Source: Hyphomicrobiales bacterium (GTDB lineage: Bacteria; Pseudomonadota; Alphaproteobacteria; Rhizobiales; HXMU1428-3). From it: DNA of 64,000 nt. The notes beneath the pieces were generated by a model that saw only the letters and a program-made list of their open reading frames with translations, was not told where the DNA came from and searched no databases. The stretch spans positions 186,001 through 250,000 of the forward strand of contig JAJFHX010000004.1 in the NCBI GenBank assembly GCA_021775425.1, read 5' to 3'. The translations under genes were made by a program, and so were the position numbers. Shown piece by piece: positions 36,868 to 45,728 of this stretch; the stretch's first letter is position 1, and the number at the start of each line of letters is the position of its first letter.

Positions 36868-36884
36868 AATTTCATGGCAGCCAG
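36856..36884. terminator. Palindrome overlapping the EamA stop codon, possible shared terminator
   Basis: Stem CTGGCTGCC/GGCAGCCAG enclosing a second palindrome TGAAATTTCA, which contains the TGA stop. It lies between the convergent EamA and chemoreceptor genes. There is no strong T-run on either side, so termination is only probable. Confidence 0.45.
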
Positions 36885-36914
36885 AGTTTCGTTGAGCTGG
36901 TATGTCTTCTCTTT

Positions 36915-38399
36915 TTAAACGGCAGCAATTTTTACCAGAAACTGGTTGATGGTCTGCTTTAGTTTGGCAGTTTCTGAATTTGCTTTGCCGGAAGCTTCCA
37001 GCACTTGTTTTGCTGAATTATTGGTATTTAAGACCGAGTTTGAAACATTGCTCATATTGGTTGTGATGTTTTCAGTGCTTATGGCTGCGGTATGCACATT
37101 TTTGGCAATTTCATCTGTCGCAACATTTTGCTGATCTATTGAACTGGCAACCGAGTAGGTGTATTGCTGCACTTCCTGCATGTTTTCAGAAATCTCACGG
37201 ATTGCGGTGACTGCTTCAAGCGAGGCGCTTTGAATGCCAGTGATTTGCGCACTGATTTCTTCAGCTGATCTCGCGGTTTGAGTTGCAAGTGATTTGACTT
37301 CCTGTGCGACAACGGCAAACCCGTTGCCTGCCTCACCAGCGCGGGCGGCCTCAATGGTTGCGTTCAGGGCAAGGAGGTTGGTTTGCTCGGCGATTTCACT
37401 GATCAGGTTTATCACATCGCCAATTTTGCGGGCTGTTTCAGCTAGACCATCGACTTTTTCATTCGCCACTTTTGCATTTGATGTCACCTTTGAGACCACT
37501 TCATTTGTGGTGTTAATTTGCCCCAGAATAACATTAATTGATGAAGAGAGCTGTTCACTTGCCGTTGCGACAGTCTGTACAGATTTTAAAGCGGCAACTG
37601 AGGCGCTATCTGCTGAACTGACCTCCTCTGATGTGCTGCTGGCAATTTTATTCAGGGTGTTGGCCGTGTTGTTGAGATGATCTGTAGTACTGCTAACAAC
37701 ATCAAGCAGTGCTTCTGCCTGTTCTTTGAAATCACTGATTGACTGGCTGATAAAATTTTGTCTTTGAAACTCTTTATCATGATTTAGTTTCTGGGTATTT
37801 GCCATTTCTTCAGCCTGTTGCTGTGCTGTCTGGGCATCAATGGTGGCTTTTGCCGCATTTTTTAAAGCGCTTAGCAGTTCTCTTACAACCCACATTATGA
37901 TAATTGCTTCGAGACCTAGTATGATCACATGGAGGGCGACCCTCATCAGGCTTGCGTCACTTGGAAAAACTGCTAACGGATAGACCAGGCTCAAAATCAG
38001 ATGGTGGAAAGAAATAATGATCGTGTTGATCAGGATGGCGCGCCAGTCACACCAGCCGACTAGTGCTGCAAGAGTGACAAAAAAATACATGTGTATATCT
38101 ATCTGAACTGGTGTTCCGGCAAAATTATTCAGTATTAAAGAGACCAGACCGGCTATGGCAGCAGCTGAAATGTAACGGGTAATTGGTGCCGTGCCATATT
38201 TTTTCCAGGTGAGAGTCGGTACTGCCGCAATGAAACATGCAAGGCCTGTTGACCATAAAAACATGGGATGCGCGTTGAACCAGCCGCTTGCGGCGACAAG
38301 AACAACATTGACCCACAAGAAGGGTATGAACATTGTGCCAAAGTTTTTTCTAAAAGGCTCAAGATTTTGCAATGATAATGAGGTTTGTTTATCTGGCAT
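36915..38399 (-). CDS. Methyl-accepting chemotaxis protein with integral-membrane sensor
   Basis: 494 aa. Residues about 20-175 form six or so helices with no periplasmic ligand domain and no HAMP domain. A coiled coil leads to the signalling domain, whose tip reads EIAEQTNLLALNATIEAARAGE (shortened here: NLLALNATIEAARAGE) and GNGFAVVAQEVKSLA. It binds CheA/CheW. The sensor probably detects a membrane or intracellular signal. A small membrane protein gene is 19 bp upstream. Confidence 0.9.
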   Translation of the reverse strand: MPDKQTSLSLQNLEPFRKNFGTMFIPFLWVNVVLVAASGWFNAHPMFLWSTGLACFIAAVPTLTWKKYGTAPITRYISAAAIAGLVSLILNNFAGTPVQIDIHMYFFVTLAALVGWCDWRAILINTIIISFHHLILSLVYPLAVFPSDASLMRVALHVIILGLEAIIIMWVVRELLSALKNAAKATIDAQTAQQQAEEMANTQKLNHDKEFQRQNFISQSISDFKEQAEALLDVVSSTTDHLNNTANTLNKIASSTSEEVSSADSASVAALKSVQTVATASEQLSSSINVILGQINTTNEVVSKVTSNAKVANEKVDGLAETARKIGDVINLISEIAEQTNLLALNATIEAARAGEAGNGFAVVAQEVKSLATQTARSAEEISAQITGIQSASLEAVTAIREISENMQEVQQYTYSVASSIDQQNVATDEIAKNVHTAAISTENITTNMSNVSNSVLNTNNSAKQVLEASGKANSETAKLKQTINQFLVKIAAV

Positions 38400-38417
38400 T
38401 ACGCGCTCGCTTTATAA

Positions 38418-38732
38418 TTAAATTTTATAACTGAAACATGCTGATACGACGCTGGCGTCTATCACCAGGACTGCACCTGCTTTGTATAGACGGTTGACGA
38501 TGTCAGGATTATCATTTTGTGAAATTGCAACCCAGCCGTTTTGGTCCTGTGTTTTTATAACGCCGCCCGCTTTGCTGATCACCTTTATTATGTGATCAGA
38601 TTCAGACCAGGGGGGAACGATCACGGCAATTGACTGGTTTTGCCGCGGGACAAAGGCAATCAACACCGACATGGTGATAATGACCAGACCGAACAGTAGT
38701 GATTTAGTGAAAGCTTTCGTCTCTGAACTCAT
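38418..38732 (-). CDS. Small single-pass membrane protein upstream of chemoreceptor
   Basis: 104 aa from the ATG at 38732 (108 from 38744). One N-terminal helix (SLLFGLVIITMSVLIAFV) is followed by a ~70-residue periplasmic domain (AVIVPPWSESDHIIKVISKAGG...). The pattern suggests a short alpha/beta fold. No family is recognised. It is cotranscribed with the chemoreceptor (19-bp gap), so it may be an accessory or ligand-sensing partner; that is inference. Confidence 0.6.
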   Translation of the reverse strand: MSSETKAFTKSLLFGLVIITMSVLIAFVPRQNQSIAVIVPPWSESDHIIKVISKAGGVIKTQDQNGWVAISQNDNPDIVNRLYKAGAVLVIDASVVSACFSYKI

Positions 38733-38875
38733 GTGACTCGCCATAAGAAATATTTTTCAATATTGATCTGTGTACTGTATGAGCCTTATGATCTTTCCAT
38801 ATGGTTAATAAGTTTCTTTATTTAAATCATTCATTTAAAAGGACTTTTTTTCATCAGTGAAATGTTCATTTTGCA

Positions 38876-38908
38876 CAAAAACAGGGCGCCCAACTGGTGA
38901 GCGCCCTG
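38876..38908 (-). terminator. Rho-independent terminator for the small secreted protein gene
   Basis: On the minus strand: stem CAGGGCGC/GCGCCCTG with an 11-nt loop, then TTTTTG. It is 33 bp past the stop of the gene ending at 38941. Confidence 0.8.
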
Positions 38909-38940
38909 CCTTTGGATAGCTTTTCTTTCGCTAATATTAA

Positions 38941-39273
38941 TTAAAAATAACACCTTCCAACACGGTTACGTTTGATGATCTTACCGAATCGATTGAGATT
39001 CATTTTAAAGCGGAAACCGTTCTTACAGGCGGTCACTTTATAAACAGGTAAACGACGGTCGGTGTAGGCGATTTTCTTGTAACCCTGGATGCGCAATTTC
39101 TGGCGGATCATTGGTTGAGACAGCTTAAGCTTGTAAGTCTTTTTCTTATAGACCTGCTTTTGAACATGGTGCTTCTTTTGAAAGCCTTTGTATGTTTTAG
39201 CTGATGCCACTGGTGCGTTTAGCATGAAGGCGACACTTGTAATGGTTGCGATGGTTGCTAGTGATTTAAACAT
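38941..39273 (-). CDS. Small basic secreted protein
   Basis: 110 aa from the ATG at 39273, preceded by GAGGA at 7 nt; a longer reading to 39348 lacks a signal peptide at its start. The signal peptide ends at ASAKT. The mature part is very basic (KKHHVQKQVYKKKTYK) and ends in a domain with the pattern IRQKLRIQGYKKI...RRLPVYKV.AC..G..F...LNRFGKI, seen in rhizobial secreted hypotheticals and loosely PepSY-like. Function unknown. It has its own terminator. Confidence 0.7.
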   Translation of the reverse strand: MFKSLATIATITSVAFMLNAPVASAKTYKGFQKKHHVQKQVYKKKTYKLKLSQPMIRQKLRIQGYKKIAYTDRRLPVYKVTACKNGFRFKMNLNRFGKIIKRNRVGRCYF

Positions 39274-39465
39274 TTTATTTCCTCTCAATAGTTGTCTATG
39301 AATTAACCATAGAGATTTTGAAATGAACCATCTCTGAAGTCGAAACATGGGAACCGTTCATCTACGTGTTCAAAATTAGGCAGGATATTTTAAGCTGAAG
39401 TCCACAGTGCTGTTCGGAGATTTAAGCTGGCGCTTTCAAACGCATTGTCAGAGGGGTAAGAAAAT

Positions 39466-40419
39466 ATGGCCGGTCATCATCATGTTGACCCTGAAGCCGG
39501 GGATGGCAGGGTTTATATTGCTGTTGTTATCAATCTGGCCCTGACAGCAGCACAGATTATTGGTGGCGTTCTTTCTGGCAGTCTTGCGCTTATTGCTGAC
39601 GCTGTTCATAATTTTTCTGATGCGCTATCTCTGGTGATTGCCTTTGCGGCCCGAAAGATTGCCAGACGGCCTGCCAATGATGACATGACGTTTGGCTATG
39701 GCCGGGCTGAGATCGTTGCGGCGCTTATTAATTATACAACACTGATTGTTGTCGGGCTCTATTTAATCTATGAAGCTGTGCTGCGGTTTTACCAACCGGT
39801 TGAAGTGCAGGGCATGTTGGTGATCGTGGTGGCTGGTTTTGCACTTATCATTGATCTTATCACCGCACTTCTAACTTACTCACTTTCAAAGCAGAGCATG
39901 AATATCAGAGCGGCATTTCTGCATAATGTTGCAGATGCGCTTGGCTCCATTGCGGTTATTATTGGCGGGATCGTGATCCTGCTTTATGACTGGCGATTGA
40001 TTGACCCGCTGATCACATTGCTGATTGCCGGTTATATTCTCTGGCAATCTTTTTCTGAAATCGGCGCGGCTATTCGAATTCTGATGCTTGGCAGCCCAAC
40101 TTCAATTGAAACACGTGATGTGGTTGCGCTGCTAAATGAGAGTGACGGGGTTGTAAGTGTGCATCATCTGCATTTCTGGCAAATGCAGGAGCATGAAATT
40201 GCGCTTGATGCACATCTGGTGATTACGGAAGAGAACTGGCATAGGTCTGAGGAAATTAAAGAGACTGTCAAAAAAAGACTGAGAGACCGTTTCGGCATTT
40301 CTCATTTCACATTAGAGACCGAGCATGAAGCTTCTGATTGCGGAGACCGGCAGGAAGTTGGGCATGAACATAATACAGAACAAAAGCACCTTCGCCATTG
40401 TCATTCACATGATCATTGA
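39466..40419 (+). CDS. Cation diffusion facilitator (CzcD/ZitB-like Zn2+ exporter)
   Basis: 317 aa, six helices. The intramembrane metal site appears as HNFSDALS in helix 2 and HNVADALGS in helix 5. Both termini are histidine-rich (MAGHHHVD and HCHSHDH), as in zinc exporters. A cytoplasmic ferredoxin-like dimerisation domain follows helix 6. A good ribosome binding site GAGGGG precedes the ATG. Confidence 0.92.
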   Translation: MAGHHHVDPEAGDGRVYIAVVINLALTAAQIIGGVLSGSLALIADAVHNFSDALSLVIAFAARKIARRPANDDMTFGYGRAEIVAALINYTTLIVVGLYLIYEAVLRFYQPVEVQGMLVIVVAGFALIIDLITALLTYSLSKQSMNIRAAFLHNVADALGSIAVIIGGIVILLYDWRLIDPLITLLIAGYILWQSFSEIGAAIRILMLGSPTSIETRDVVALLNESDGVVSVHHLHFWQMQEHEIALDAHLVITEENWHRSEEIKETVKKRLRDRFGISHFTLETEHEASDCGDRQEVGHEHNTEQKHLRHCHSHDH

Positions 40420-40609
40420 TTTTTCCTGACGTAGCCCTGGCATGAATTGCCGAGTTTTAAATTTGCTGCTCCTCATTGCTGTTCATGTGCTGCTAACAAT
40501 ATTGGTAAGTAATTTCTGTTTTACCCGTTTTGACAACTGATCTAATGTTGCGAATAAAATGACATATGCCAAGTAGCGCACAGACACATAACTTATGAAA
40601 GTATTTTCA

Positions 40610-41362
40610 ATGACGGCAGAGAATAATAACAAAAGCATCATCATAACCGGGGCGGGGAGCGGCATTGGCCGGGAAACGGCCCGGACTTTTCTTCAAGCTG
40701 GCTATCAGGTTGGTTTGATTGGCCGAAGGAAAGAACCACTTGAAGAAACCGGCGAGGGGTTCGACAAGGCCCTCATTTTACAGGCTGATGTTGCTGACCA
40801 TGGTGCTGTTCATGATGTATTTCAGAAAGCCGTTGAGAAATTTGGGCGGCTTGATGTGCTGTTCAATAATGCAGGTGTCGGCACGCCGCCAAAAACTATT
40901 GATGAAATTTCGATTGATGAATGGCTGACGACGGTGAATATTAATTTAAACGGGGCGTTCTTTTGTGCGCGCGAGGCTTTTGCGATCATGAAAGCGCAAT
41001 CGCCGCAAGGTGGCCGGATTATCAATAATGGTTCAATTTCCGCGCACAGGCCAAGGCCCGGCTCTGTTCCTTATACATCAACCAAACATGCGATTTCGGG
41101 TCTGACAAAGTCGCTTTCGCTGGATGGACGCGCCTTTAACATTGCCTGCGGGCAGATTGATATTGGCAATGCACTGACCGACATGGCCAAGGCAATGACC
41201 ATTGGCGTGCCGCAGGCTGATGGCTCCATCAGGGCCGAATCAACCATGGATGTCACGGATGTCGCGAAGGCCGTTTTAAGCATGGCGGAGCTGCCACTTT
41301 CAACCAACATTCTTTCCATGACCATCATGGCGAATGACATGCCGTTTATTGGCCGTGGCTAG
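40610..41362 (+). CDS. Short-chain dehydrogenase/reductase
   Basis: About 250 aa (255 from an in-frame ATG at 40595). The cofactor motif is TGAGSGIGRETA, the NNAG motif is LFNNAGVGTPP, and the catalytic residues are Ser in NGSISAHRP, Tyr/Lys in YTSTKHA. Substrate unknown. It lies 31 bp from the convergent LysR gene and may or may not belong to the CoA-ester operon beyond it. Confidence 0.88.
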   Translation: MTAENNNKSIIITGAGSGIGRETARTFLQAGYQVGLIGRRKEPLEETGEGFDKALILQADVADHGAVHDVFQKAVEKFGRLDVLFNNAGVGTPPKTIDEISIDEWLTTVNINLNGAFFCAREAFAIMKAQSPQGGRIINNGSISAHRPRPGSVPYTSTKHAISGLTKSLSLDGRAFNIACGQIDIGNALTDMAKAMTIGVPQADGSIRAESTMDVTDVAKAVLSMAELPLSTNILSMTIMANDMPFIGRG

Positions 41363-41393
41363 ATATGATTTTAATTCCACTTAATGTCCGTGA

Positions 41394-42317
41394 TTAAGTC
41401 ATAAGGCCAGGATTGTTTTTGGCGATTTCTTTTCTGGTTTTTTCCAGCTCTTTTATCAGCCACTCTTTAAAGGTGGCGACCTTTGGTAATTGCGATTTTG
41501 TTGGCAGGGTTGAAAAATAATATTTTGATGTGGGCGGCAGGCTGCCTGCTTTAAAATGAAATGGAATTTTTAACACCTTATCATCAATAAATTGCTGGCC
41601 GTTATAGGGATTGGCAAGAGCAATGCCGAGGCCTTCTTTGGCAGCCGCTAACGCATGCACCGAGGACGCGACGGAAATGATTGCGCTGGATTTTAGCCAG
41701 CTCATGTCTTTCAGGATCGTCTGCCAGGAAACCAGGCGGCGCTCTGTCACAATCAGGGTGCAGGATTTCAGGTCTTCAACCGATTTAATTTTATGCCGCC
41801 TGATATAGCCGGGCGAAGCCATGGGCGCGACAATATCGGGCAGGACCTGAAGCGAGATCAAATCTTTCGATGGTTGCTGGCGATATTCTATGGCGCAATC
41901 TATATCTGTTTCTGAGCCGGAAATGGAAAGCTGTTCAAGCAGGCGTATGTCCAGTTCAGGATGATTTGTGAGGAAGTTACCCAATCGTGGGATCAACCAG
42001 TTCAGGGTCAGGCTTGATGGCATGGCCACGGTGATGGTTTCTTTGCTGGTATGTTTCGAAGCGTCCGCAGTGGCGCGGGCAATAGCATCAAGGGCCGGTT
42101 CAATCTGCCTTAGGAACAGCTGACCGGTTTCTGTCAGGATGATGCGGTTATTCACCCTGTGGAACAGTGTTGTTTGCAAATGCTGCTCCAGATTGGTGAT
42201 GTGATGTGAGATAGCAGATTGTGTCACGTGCAACTCCTGACAGGCGGCTCTGACACCGCCGAGCCTTGCCGCGGCTTCAAATGCTTTGAGGGCATTGAGT
42301 GGGGGGAGTTTTCGCAT
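41394..42317 (-). CDS. LysR-family transcriptional regulator (GcvA-like)
   Basis: About 307 aa from the ATG at 42317 (AAGGG upstream); a start at 42347 is in frame. The N-terminal helix-turn-helix reads LPPLNALKAFEAAARLG...QSAISHHITNLE. The substrate domain spans residues about 90-300. It is divergent from the acyl-CoA dehydrogenase operon, with a palindrome between them, so it is likely the operon's regulator, as LysR proteins are in itaconate loci. Confidence 0.9.
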   Translation of the reverse strand: MRKLPPLNALKAFEAAARLGGVRAACQELHVTQSAISHHITNLEQHLQTTLFHRVNNRIILTETGQLFLRQIEPALDAIARATADASKHTSKETITVAMPSSLTLNWLIPRLGNFLTNHPELDIRLLEQLSISGSETDIDCAIEYRQQPSKDLISLQVLPDIVAPMASPGYIRRHKIKSVEDLKSCTLIVTERRLVSWQTILKDMSWLKSSAIISVASSVHALAAAKEGLGIALANPYNGQQFIDDKVLKIPFHFKAGSLPPTSKYYFSTLPTKSQLPKVATFKEWLIKELEKTRKEIAKNNPGLMT

Positions 42318-42394
42318 AGCCTTTTCCCTTTTCTCCTTCCAGTTCATCTCTTCAGCATTGATGATTTACTTCAGTGGAACTGCATCAATAGCAT

Positions 42395-42411
42395 GTTCTA
42401 ATTTATAGAAC
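42395..42411. promoter_or_regulatory. Candidate LysR operator
   Basis: Perfect palindrome GTTCTA-ATTTA-TAGAAC, containing a T-N11-A core, in the divergent promoter region between the LysR gene and the acyl-CoA dehydrogenase gene. Confidence 0.6.
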
Positions 42412-42498
42412 GATATTAAATATTTTTCTAATTTTTCAGATATGCCGCGTTCTGCTATAAGTCTTACATTATTTCATTCGATTAGGAGCCAACACGGT

Positions 42499-43659
42499 AT
42501 GTCATTTGATAAAGACCTCATGATTGAAATCAGGCGTTCTGTTGCCGCGCTTTGTGAGCAATATGGTGAGGACTATTGGCGCAAGCTTGATGAAACCAGC
42601 GGCTACCCTACTGAATTTGTCAGTGAAATGACTGAGGCCGGTTTTTTAACGGCGCTCATTCCTGAAGCTCATGGTGGCATGGGGCTTGGAATTCGTGAGG
42701 CGGCGGGCATTCTTGAAGAGGTGAGCCTGAGCGGTGCACACCCCGGGGCCTGCCACGCGCAGATGTATGTGATGGGGTCCGTTTTGCGGCATGGCTCAGT
42801 TGAACAACTGGAAAAATATATGCCGCAGATTGCCAAAGGCGAGTTGCGGTTGCAAAGCTTTGGGGTGACAGAGCCAACGACCGGCTCTGACACGACCAAG
42901 ATGAAGACCATGGCGGTTAAAGACGGCGACAAATACCGCATTAATGGCCAGAAAGTCTGGATCAGCCGGGTTGAACATTCTGACCTGATGGTGCTACTTG
43001 CCAGAACCACCCCGATTGAAGACTGCACCAAAAAAACGGCGGGCCTTTCGGCTTTTATTGTTGACCTGCGCGAGGCGGTTGGCAATGGCCTCTCCGTCCA
43101 GCCGATAGAGGCGATGATTAACCACCATTCATGCGAATTATTTTTCGATGATCTGATGGTGCCGGCTGAAAACCTGCTTGGCAATGAGGGGGAAGGTTTT
43201 AAGGTTATTCTTGACGGGATGAATGCGGAGCGCATTCTGATTGCCGCTGAATGCATTGGTGATGCCCGGTATTTTATTAAAAAGGCAAGCGATTATGCCA
43301 GAGACCGTGTTGTGTTCGGGCGGCCTATTGGAGCCAATCAGGGAATTCAATTCCCGTTAGCCAGATGCCTTGCGCAAACTGAAGCGGCGGCTCTTGTGGT
43401 TGATAAAGCGGCGGCGCTGTTTGACGAGGGGCAATCCTGCGGGGTTGAGGCGAATATGGCGAAATTGCTCGCGGCTGATGCGAGTTGGGCGGCAGGTGAT
43501 ACGGCCATGCAAACTCATGGCGGGTTCGCCTTTAGCAAGGATTATCATATTGAGCGCAAATTCCGTGAAACACGGCTTTATCAGATTGCGCCGATTTCAA
43601 CCAATCTCATTCTCAGTTTTATTGCCGAGCGAGAGCTTGGTCTGCCAAGGAGTTTTTGA
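42499..43659 (+). CDS. Acyl-CoA dehydrogenase
   Basis: 386 aa from the ATG at 42499 (AGGAG upstream); a start at 42442 would reach into the promoter region. FAD-binding LQSFGVTEPTTGSDT, RINGQKVWISRVEHSD and the C-terminal MQTHGGFAFSKDYHIERKFRETRLYQI are present. It oxidises a CoA thioester, perhaps a methylsuccinyl- or other short-chain acyl-CoA, given its neighbours. Acyl-CoA dehydrogenase genes also occur in the itaconate locus of Pseudomonas. First gene of a four-gene operon. Confidence 0.88.
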   Translation: MSFDKDLMIEIRRSVAALCEQYGEDYWRKLDETSGYPTEFVSEMTEAGFLTALIPEAHGGMGLGIREAAGILEEVSLSGAHPGACHAQMYVMGSVLRHGSVEQLEKYMPQIAKGELRLQSFGVTEPTTGSDTTKMKTMAVKDGDKYRINGQKVWISRVEHSDLMVLLARTTPIEDCTKKTAGLSAFIVDLREAVGNGLSVQPIEAMINHHSCELFFDDLMVPAENLLGNEGEGFKVILDGMNAERILIAAECIGDARYFIKKASDYARDRVVFGRPIGANQGIQFPLARCLAQTEAAALVVDKAAALFDEGQSCGVEANMAKLLAADASWAAGDTAMQTHGGFAFSKDYHIERKFRETRLYQIAPISTNLILSFIAERELGLPRSF

Positions 43660-43661
43660 AG

Positions 43662-44813
43662 ATGAAGCCACTTGAAGGTATTCTGGTTGTTTCTGTTGAA
43701 CAAGCTGTTGCGGCCCCTTTATGCACGGCGCGGCTGGTGGAGGCCGGCGCACGGGTGATAAAAATTGAGCGCGAAAGCGGTGATTTTTCACGTGGATACG
43801 ACCAAGCGGCGAAGGGGGAAAGCTCTTATTTCACTTGGACAAACCAGGGCAAAGAATCTGTTGTGATGGATTACAAGCAAGCTGACGATAAAGCTCTGCT
43901 TGAAACGCTGATTTCAAAAGCGGATGTGTTTGTACAAAATCTTGCGCCTGGTGCCATGGCGCGGGCCGGGTTTGGATCAGCGGATTTGCGCAAACGTTAC
44001 CCGAAGCTGATCACCTGCGATATATCAGGCTATGGGGACAGTGAAAAAATGGCCGGCATGAAATCCTATGATTTTCTTGTGCAGGCTGAAACGGGACTTG
44101 TTGAACTTTCAGGCGGGCCGAATGAAATTGGCCGGATTGGTGTTTCGATTTGTGATATTGGCGCCGGGATGACTGCCCATGCAGCATTAATGGAAGCCTT
44201 GTATTTGCGCGAGCGAAGTGGTGATGGCGCAAGTGTGCATGTTTCGCTGTTTGATGTAGCGGCGGAGTGGATGGCGGTTCCCTTGATGCATAATGATTTT
44301 GGTAACGGACCGCCGACGCGGCAGGGTTTGCACCATCCTTCAATTGCCCCTTATGGTGCTTATCGCACAGCTGATCAGGTTGATACGATTGTTTCCATTC
44401 AGAATGAGCGGGAGTGGCGACGCTTTTGCCGGACAGTGCTTGGGGATGAGGCGATTGCTGATGATGAACTTTTTGTTTCTAATAATCTGCGGGTTGCTAA
44501 CAGGGCCGCGCTTGATGAAACCATAAACAAAGTGACCTCAACGCTGACTTCAGAGCAGTTTCGCGAGCGCCTGCTGGAAGCTTCTATTGCACATGGGCGC
44601 CTGAACTCTGTTGACCAGCTTTCACACCATGACGCACTACGGCGCAAGACTGTCCTAAACAGTGCCGGTGATATAGTTACTGTTCCGGCACCGCCGATTA
44701 TGTGGGCCGGGCGTGAGCTTGAGACAGGTGACGGTGTGCCGAAACTTGGTGCCCATACAGAGAGCATCAAAGCTGAATTTTTGAAAATCAAACAGGCAGA
44801 TGCTGCATCCTAA
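43662..44813 (+). CDS. CaiB/BaiF (family III) CoA-transferase, candidate itaconyl/mesaconyl-CoA transferase
   Basis: 383 aa from the ATG 2 nt after the dehydrogenase stop. EGILVVSVEQAVAAPLCTARL at the N-terminus (shortened: VEQAVAAPLCTARLVEAGA) and MKSYDFLVQAETGL, with the catalytic Asp, are family III signatures. Followed by a MaoC-type hydratase and a CitE-type lyase, it most resembles the first enzyme of itaconate or mesaconate breakdown (Ict/Mct). Substrate assignment is inference. Confidence 0.85.
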   Translation: MKPLEGILVVSVEQAVAAPLCTARLVEAGARVIKIERESGDFSRGYDQAAKGESSYFTWTNQGKESVVMDYKQADDKALLETLISKADVFVQNLAPGAMARAGFGSADLRKRYPKLITCDISGYGDSEKMAGMKSYDFLVQAETGLVELSGGPNEIGRIGVSICDIGAGMTAHAALMEALYLRERSGDGASVHVSLFDVAAEWMAVPLMHNDFGNGPPTRQGLHHPSIAPYGAYRTADQVDTIVSIQNEREWRRFCRTVLGDEAIADDELFVSNNLRVANRAALDETINKVTSTLTSEQFRERLLEASIAHGRLNSVDQLSHHDALRRKTVLNSAGDIVTVPAPPIMWAGRELETGDGVPKLGAHTESIKAEFLKIKQADAAS

Positions 44814-44835
44814 GACGAATTTACTGGTGAATGAA

Positions 44836-45696
44836 ATGGCGAATGAAGCAGAAGACTATTCCATGTGGATTGGCAAAACGGAACACAACAACGACCATGT
44901 GGCAGCAAAGCCTGTTCAACTCATGCGCGCCCTTTTGGAGCGCGAACCGGATGCTGACAGGGGTGATAAACTGCCGCCACTCTGGCACTGGTTGTATTTC
45001 CCGACACTTGCGCCACTAAGTGTGCTTGGGCGGGATGGACACCCAAAGACGGGTGGATTTTTACCCGCTGTCCCGCTCCCTCGGCGGATGTGGGCCGGGG
45101 GGCGGTTTGAGTTTTTAGAGCCGGTGCTGATTGGTGACGACTTGAAGAAAACTTCGACCATAAAATCAATCAATTTTAAAAAGGGCCGAACTGGTGATCT
45201 TTGTTTTCTGACAGTTCGACATGAATTTTTTGCTCGCGATGAACTTTGCATCAGCGAAGAACATGACATTGTTTACCGGGAAGATCCAAAAGCCGGTAGT
45301 AGCCCTCCCATGCCGCCAATAGCACCGCCAGAGGGCGTTGATGGGTTTGACTGGAAGAGGGTGATTGAACCCAGCCCTTTGATGCTGTTTCGCTATTCTG
45401 CGCTTACTTATAACGGGCACCGCATTCATTATGACCGCGACTATTGTCAGAAAGTTGAAGGCTATCCGGGATTGGTTTTTCATGGGCCATTAACGGCCAC
45501 CTTGCTTATTGATCTCGCAGTTACTGAAAACCCGGGGAAATGGATCAAACGATTTGAGTTTCGGGCCGTTAGCCCGCTATATGATACGGCTTCATTTACC
45601 ATTGCCGGGAAAACCCTTGACGATAACACGGCCAAACTCTGGGCTGAAAATAATGATGGCGCGCTTTCAATGGTTTCAAGCGTGGCGTTTGCCTAA
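44836..45696 (+). CDS. MaoC/FAS1-like double-hotdog hydratase, candidate itaconyl- or mesaconyl-C4-CoA hydratase
   Basis: About 286 aa; an in-frame ATG at 44800 overlaps the CoA-transferase gene. N-terminal residues 1-150 are a degenerate dehydratase half (MWAGGRFEFLEP, LTVRHEFF). The C-terminal half carries YSALTYNGHRIHYDRDY and GLVFHGPLTATLLIDL, the catalytic hotdog. This arrangement matches mesaconyl-C4-CoA hydratase (Meh) and itaconyl-CoA hydratase (Ich), both of which yield citramalyl-CoA. Confidence 0.85.
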   Translation: MANEAEDYSMWIGKTEHNNDHVAAKPVQLMRALLEREPDADRGDKLPPLWHWLYFPTLAPLSVLGRDGHPKTGGFLPAVPLPRRMWAGGRFEFLEPVLIGDDLKKTSTIKSINFKKGRTGDLCFLTVRHEFFARDELCISEEHDIVYREDPKAGSSPPMPPIAPPEGVDGFDWKRVIEPSPLMLFRYSALTYNGHRIHYDRDYCQKVEGYPGLVFHGPLTATLLIDLAVTENPGKWIKRFEFRAVSPLYDTASFTIAGKTLDDNTAKLWAENNDGALSMVSSVAFA

Positions 45697-45728
45697 ACCA
45701 TTTCACCGTTTCAGGATGAATTAAAGAT

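Noticed and set aside
42669-43256. 195-codon minus-strand frame inside the acyl-CoA dehydrogenase gene
   Set aside because: Antisense shadow; the plus strand encodes a full conserved enzyme.
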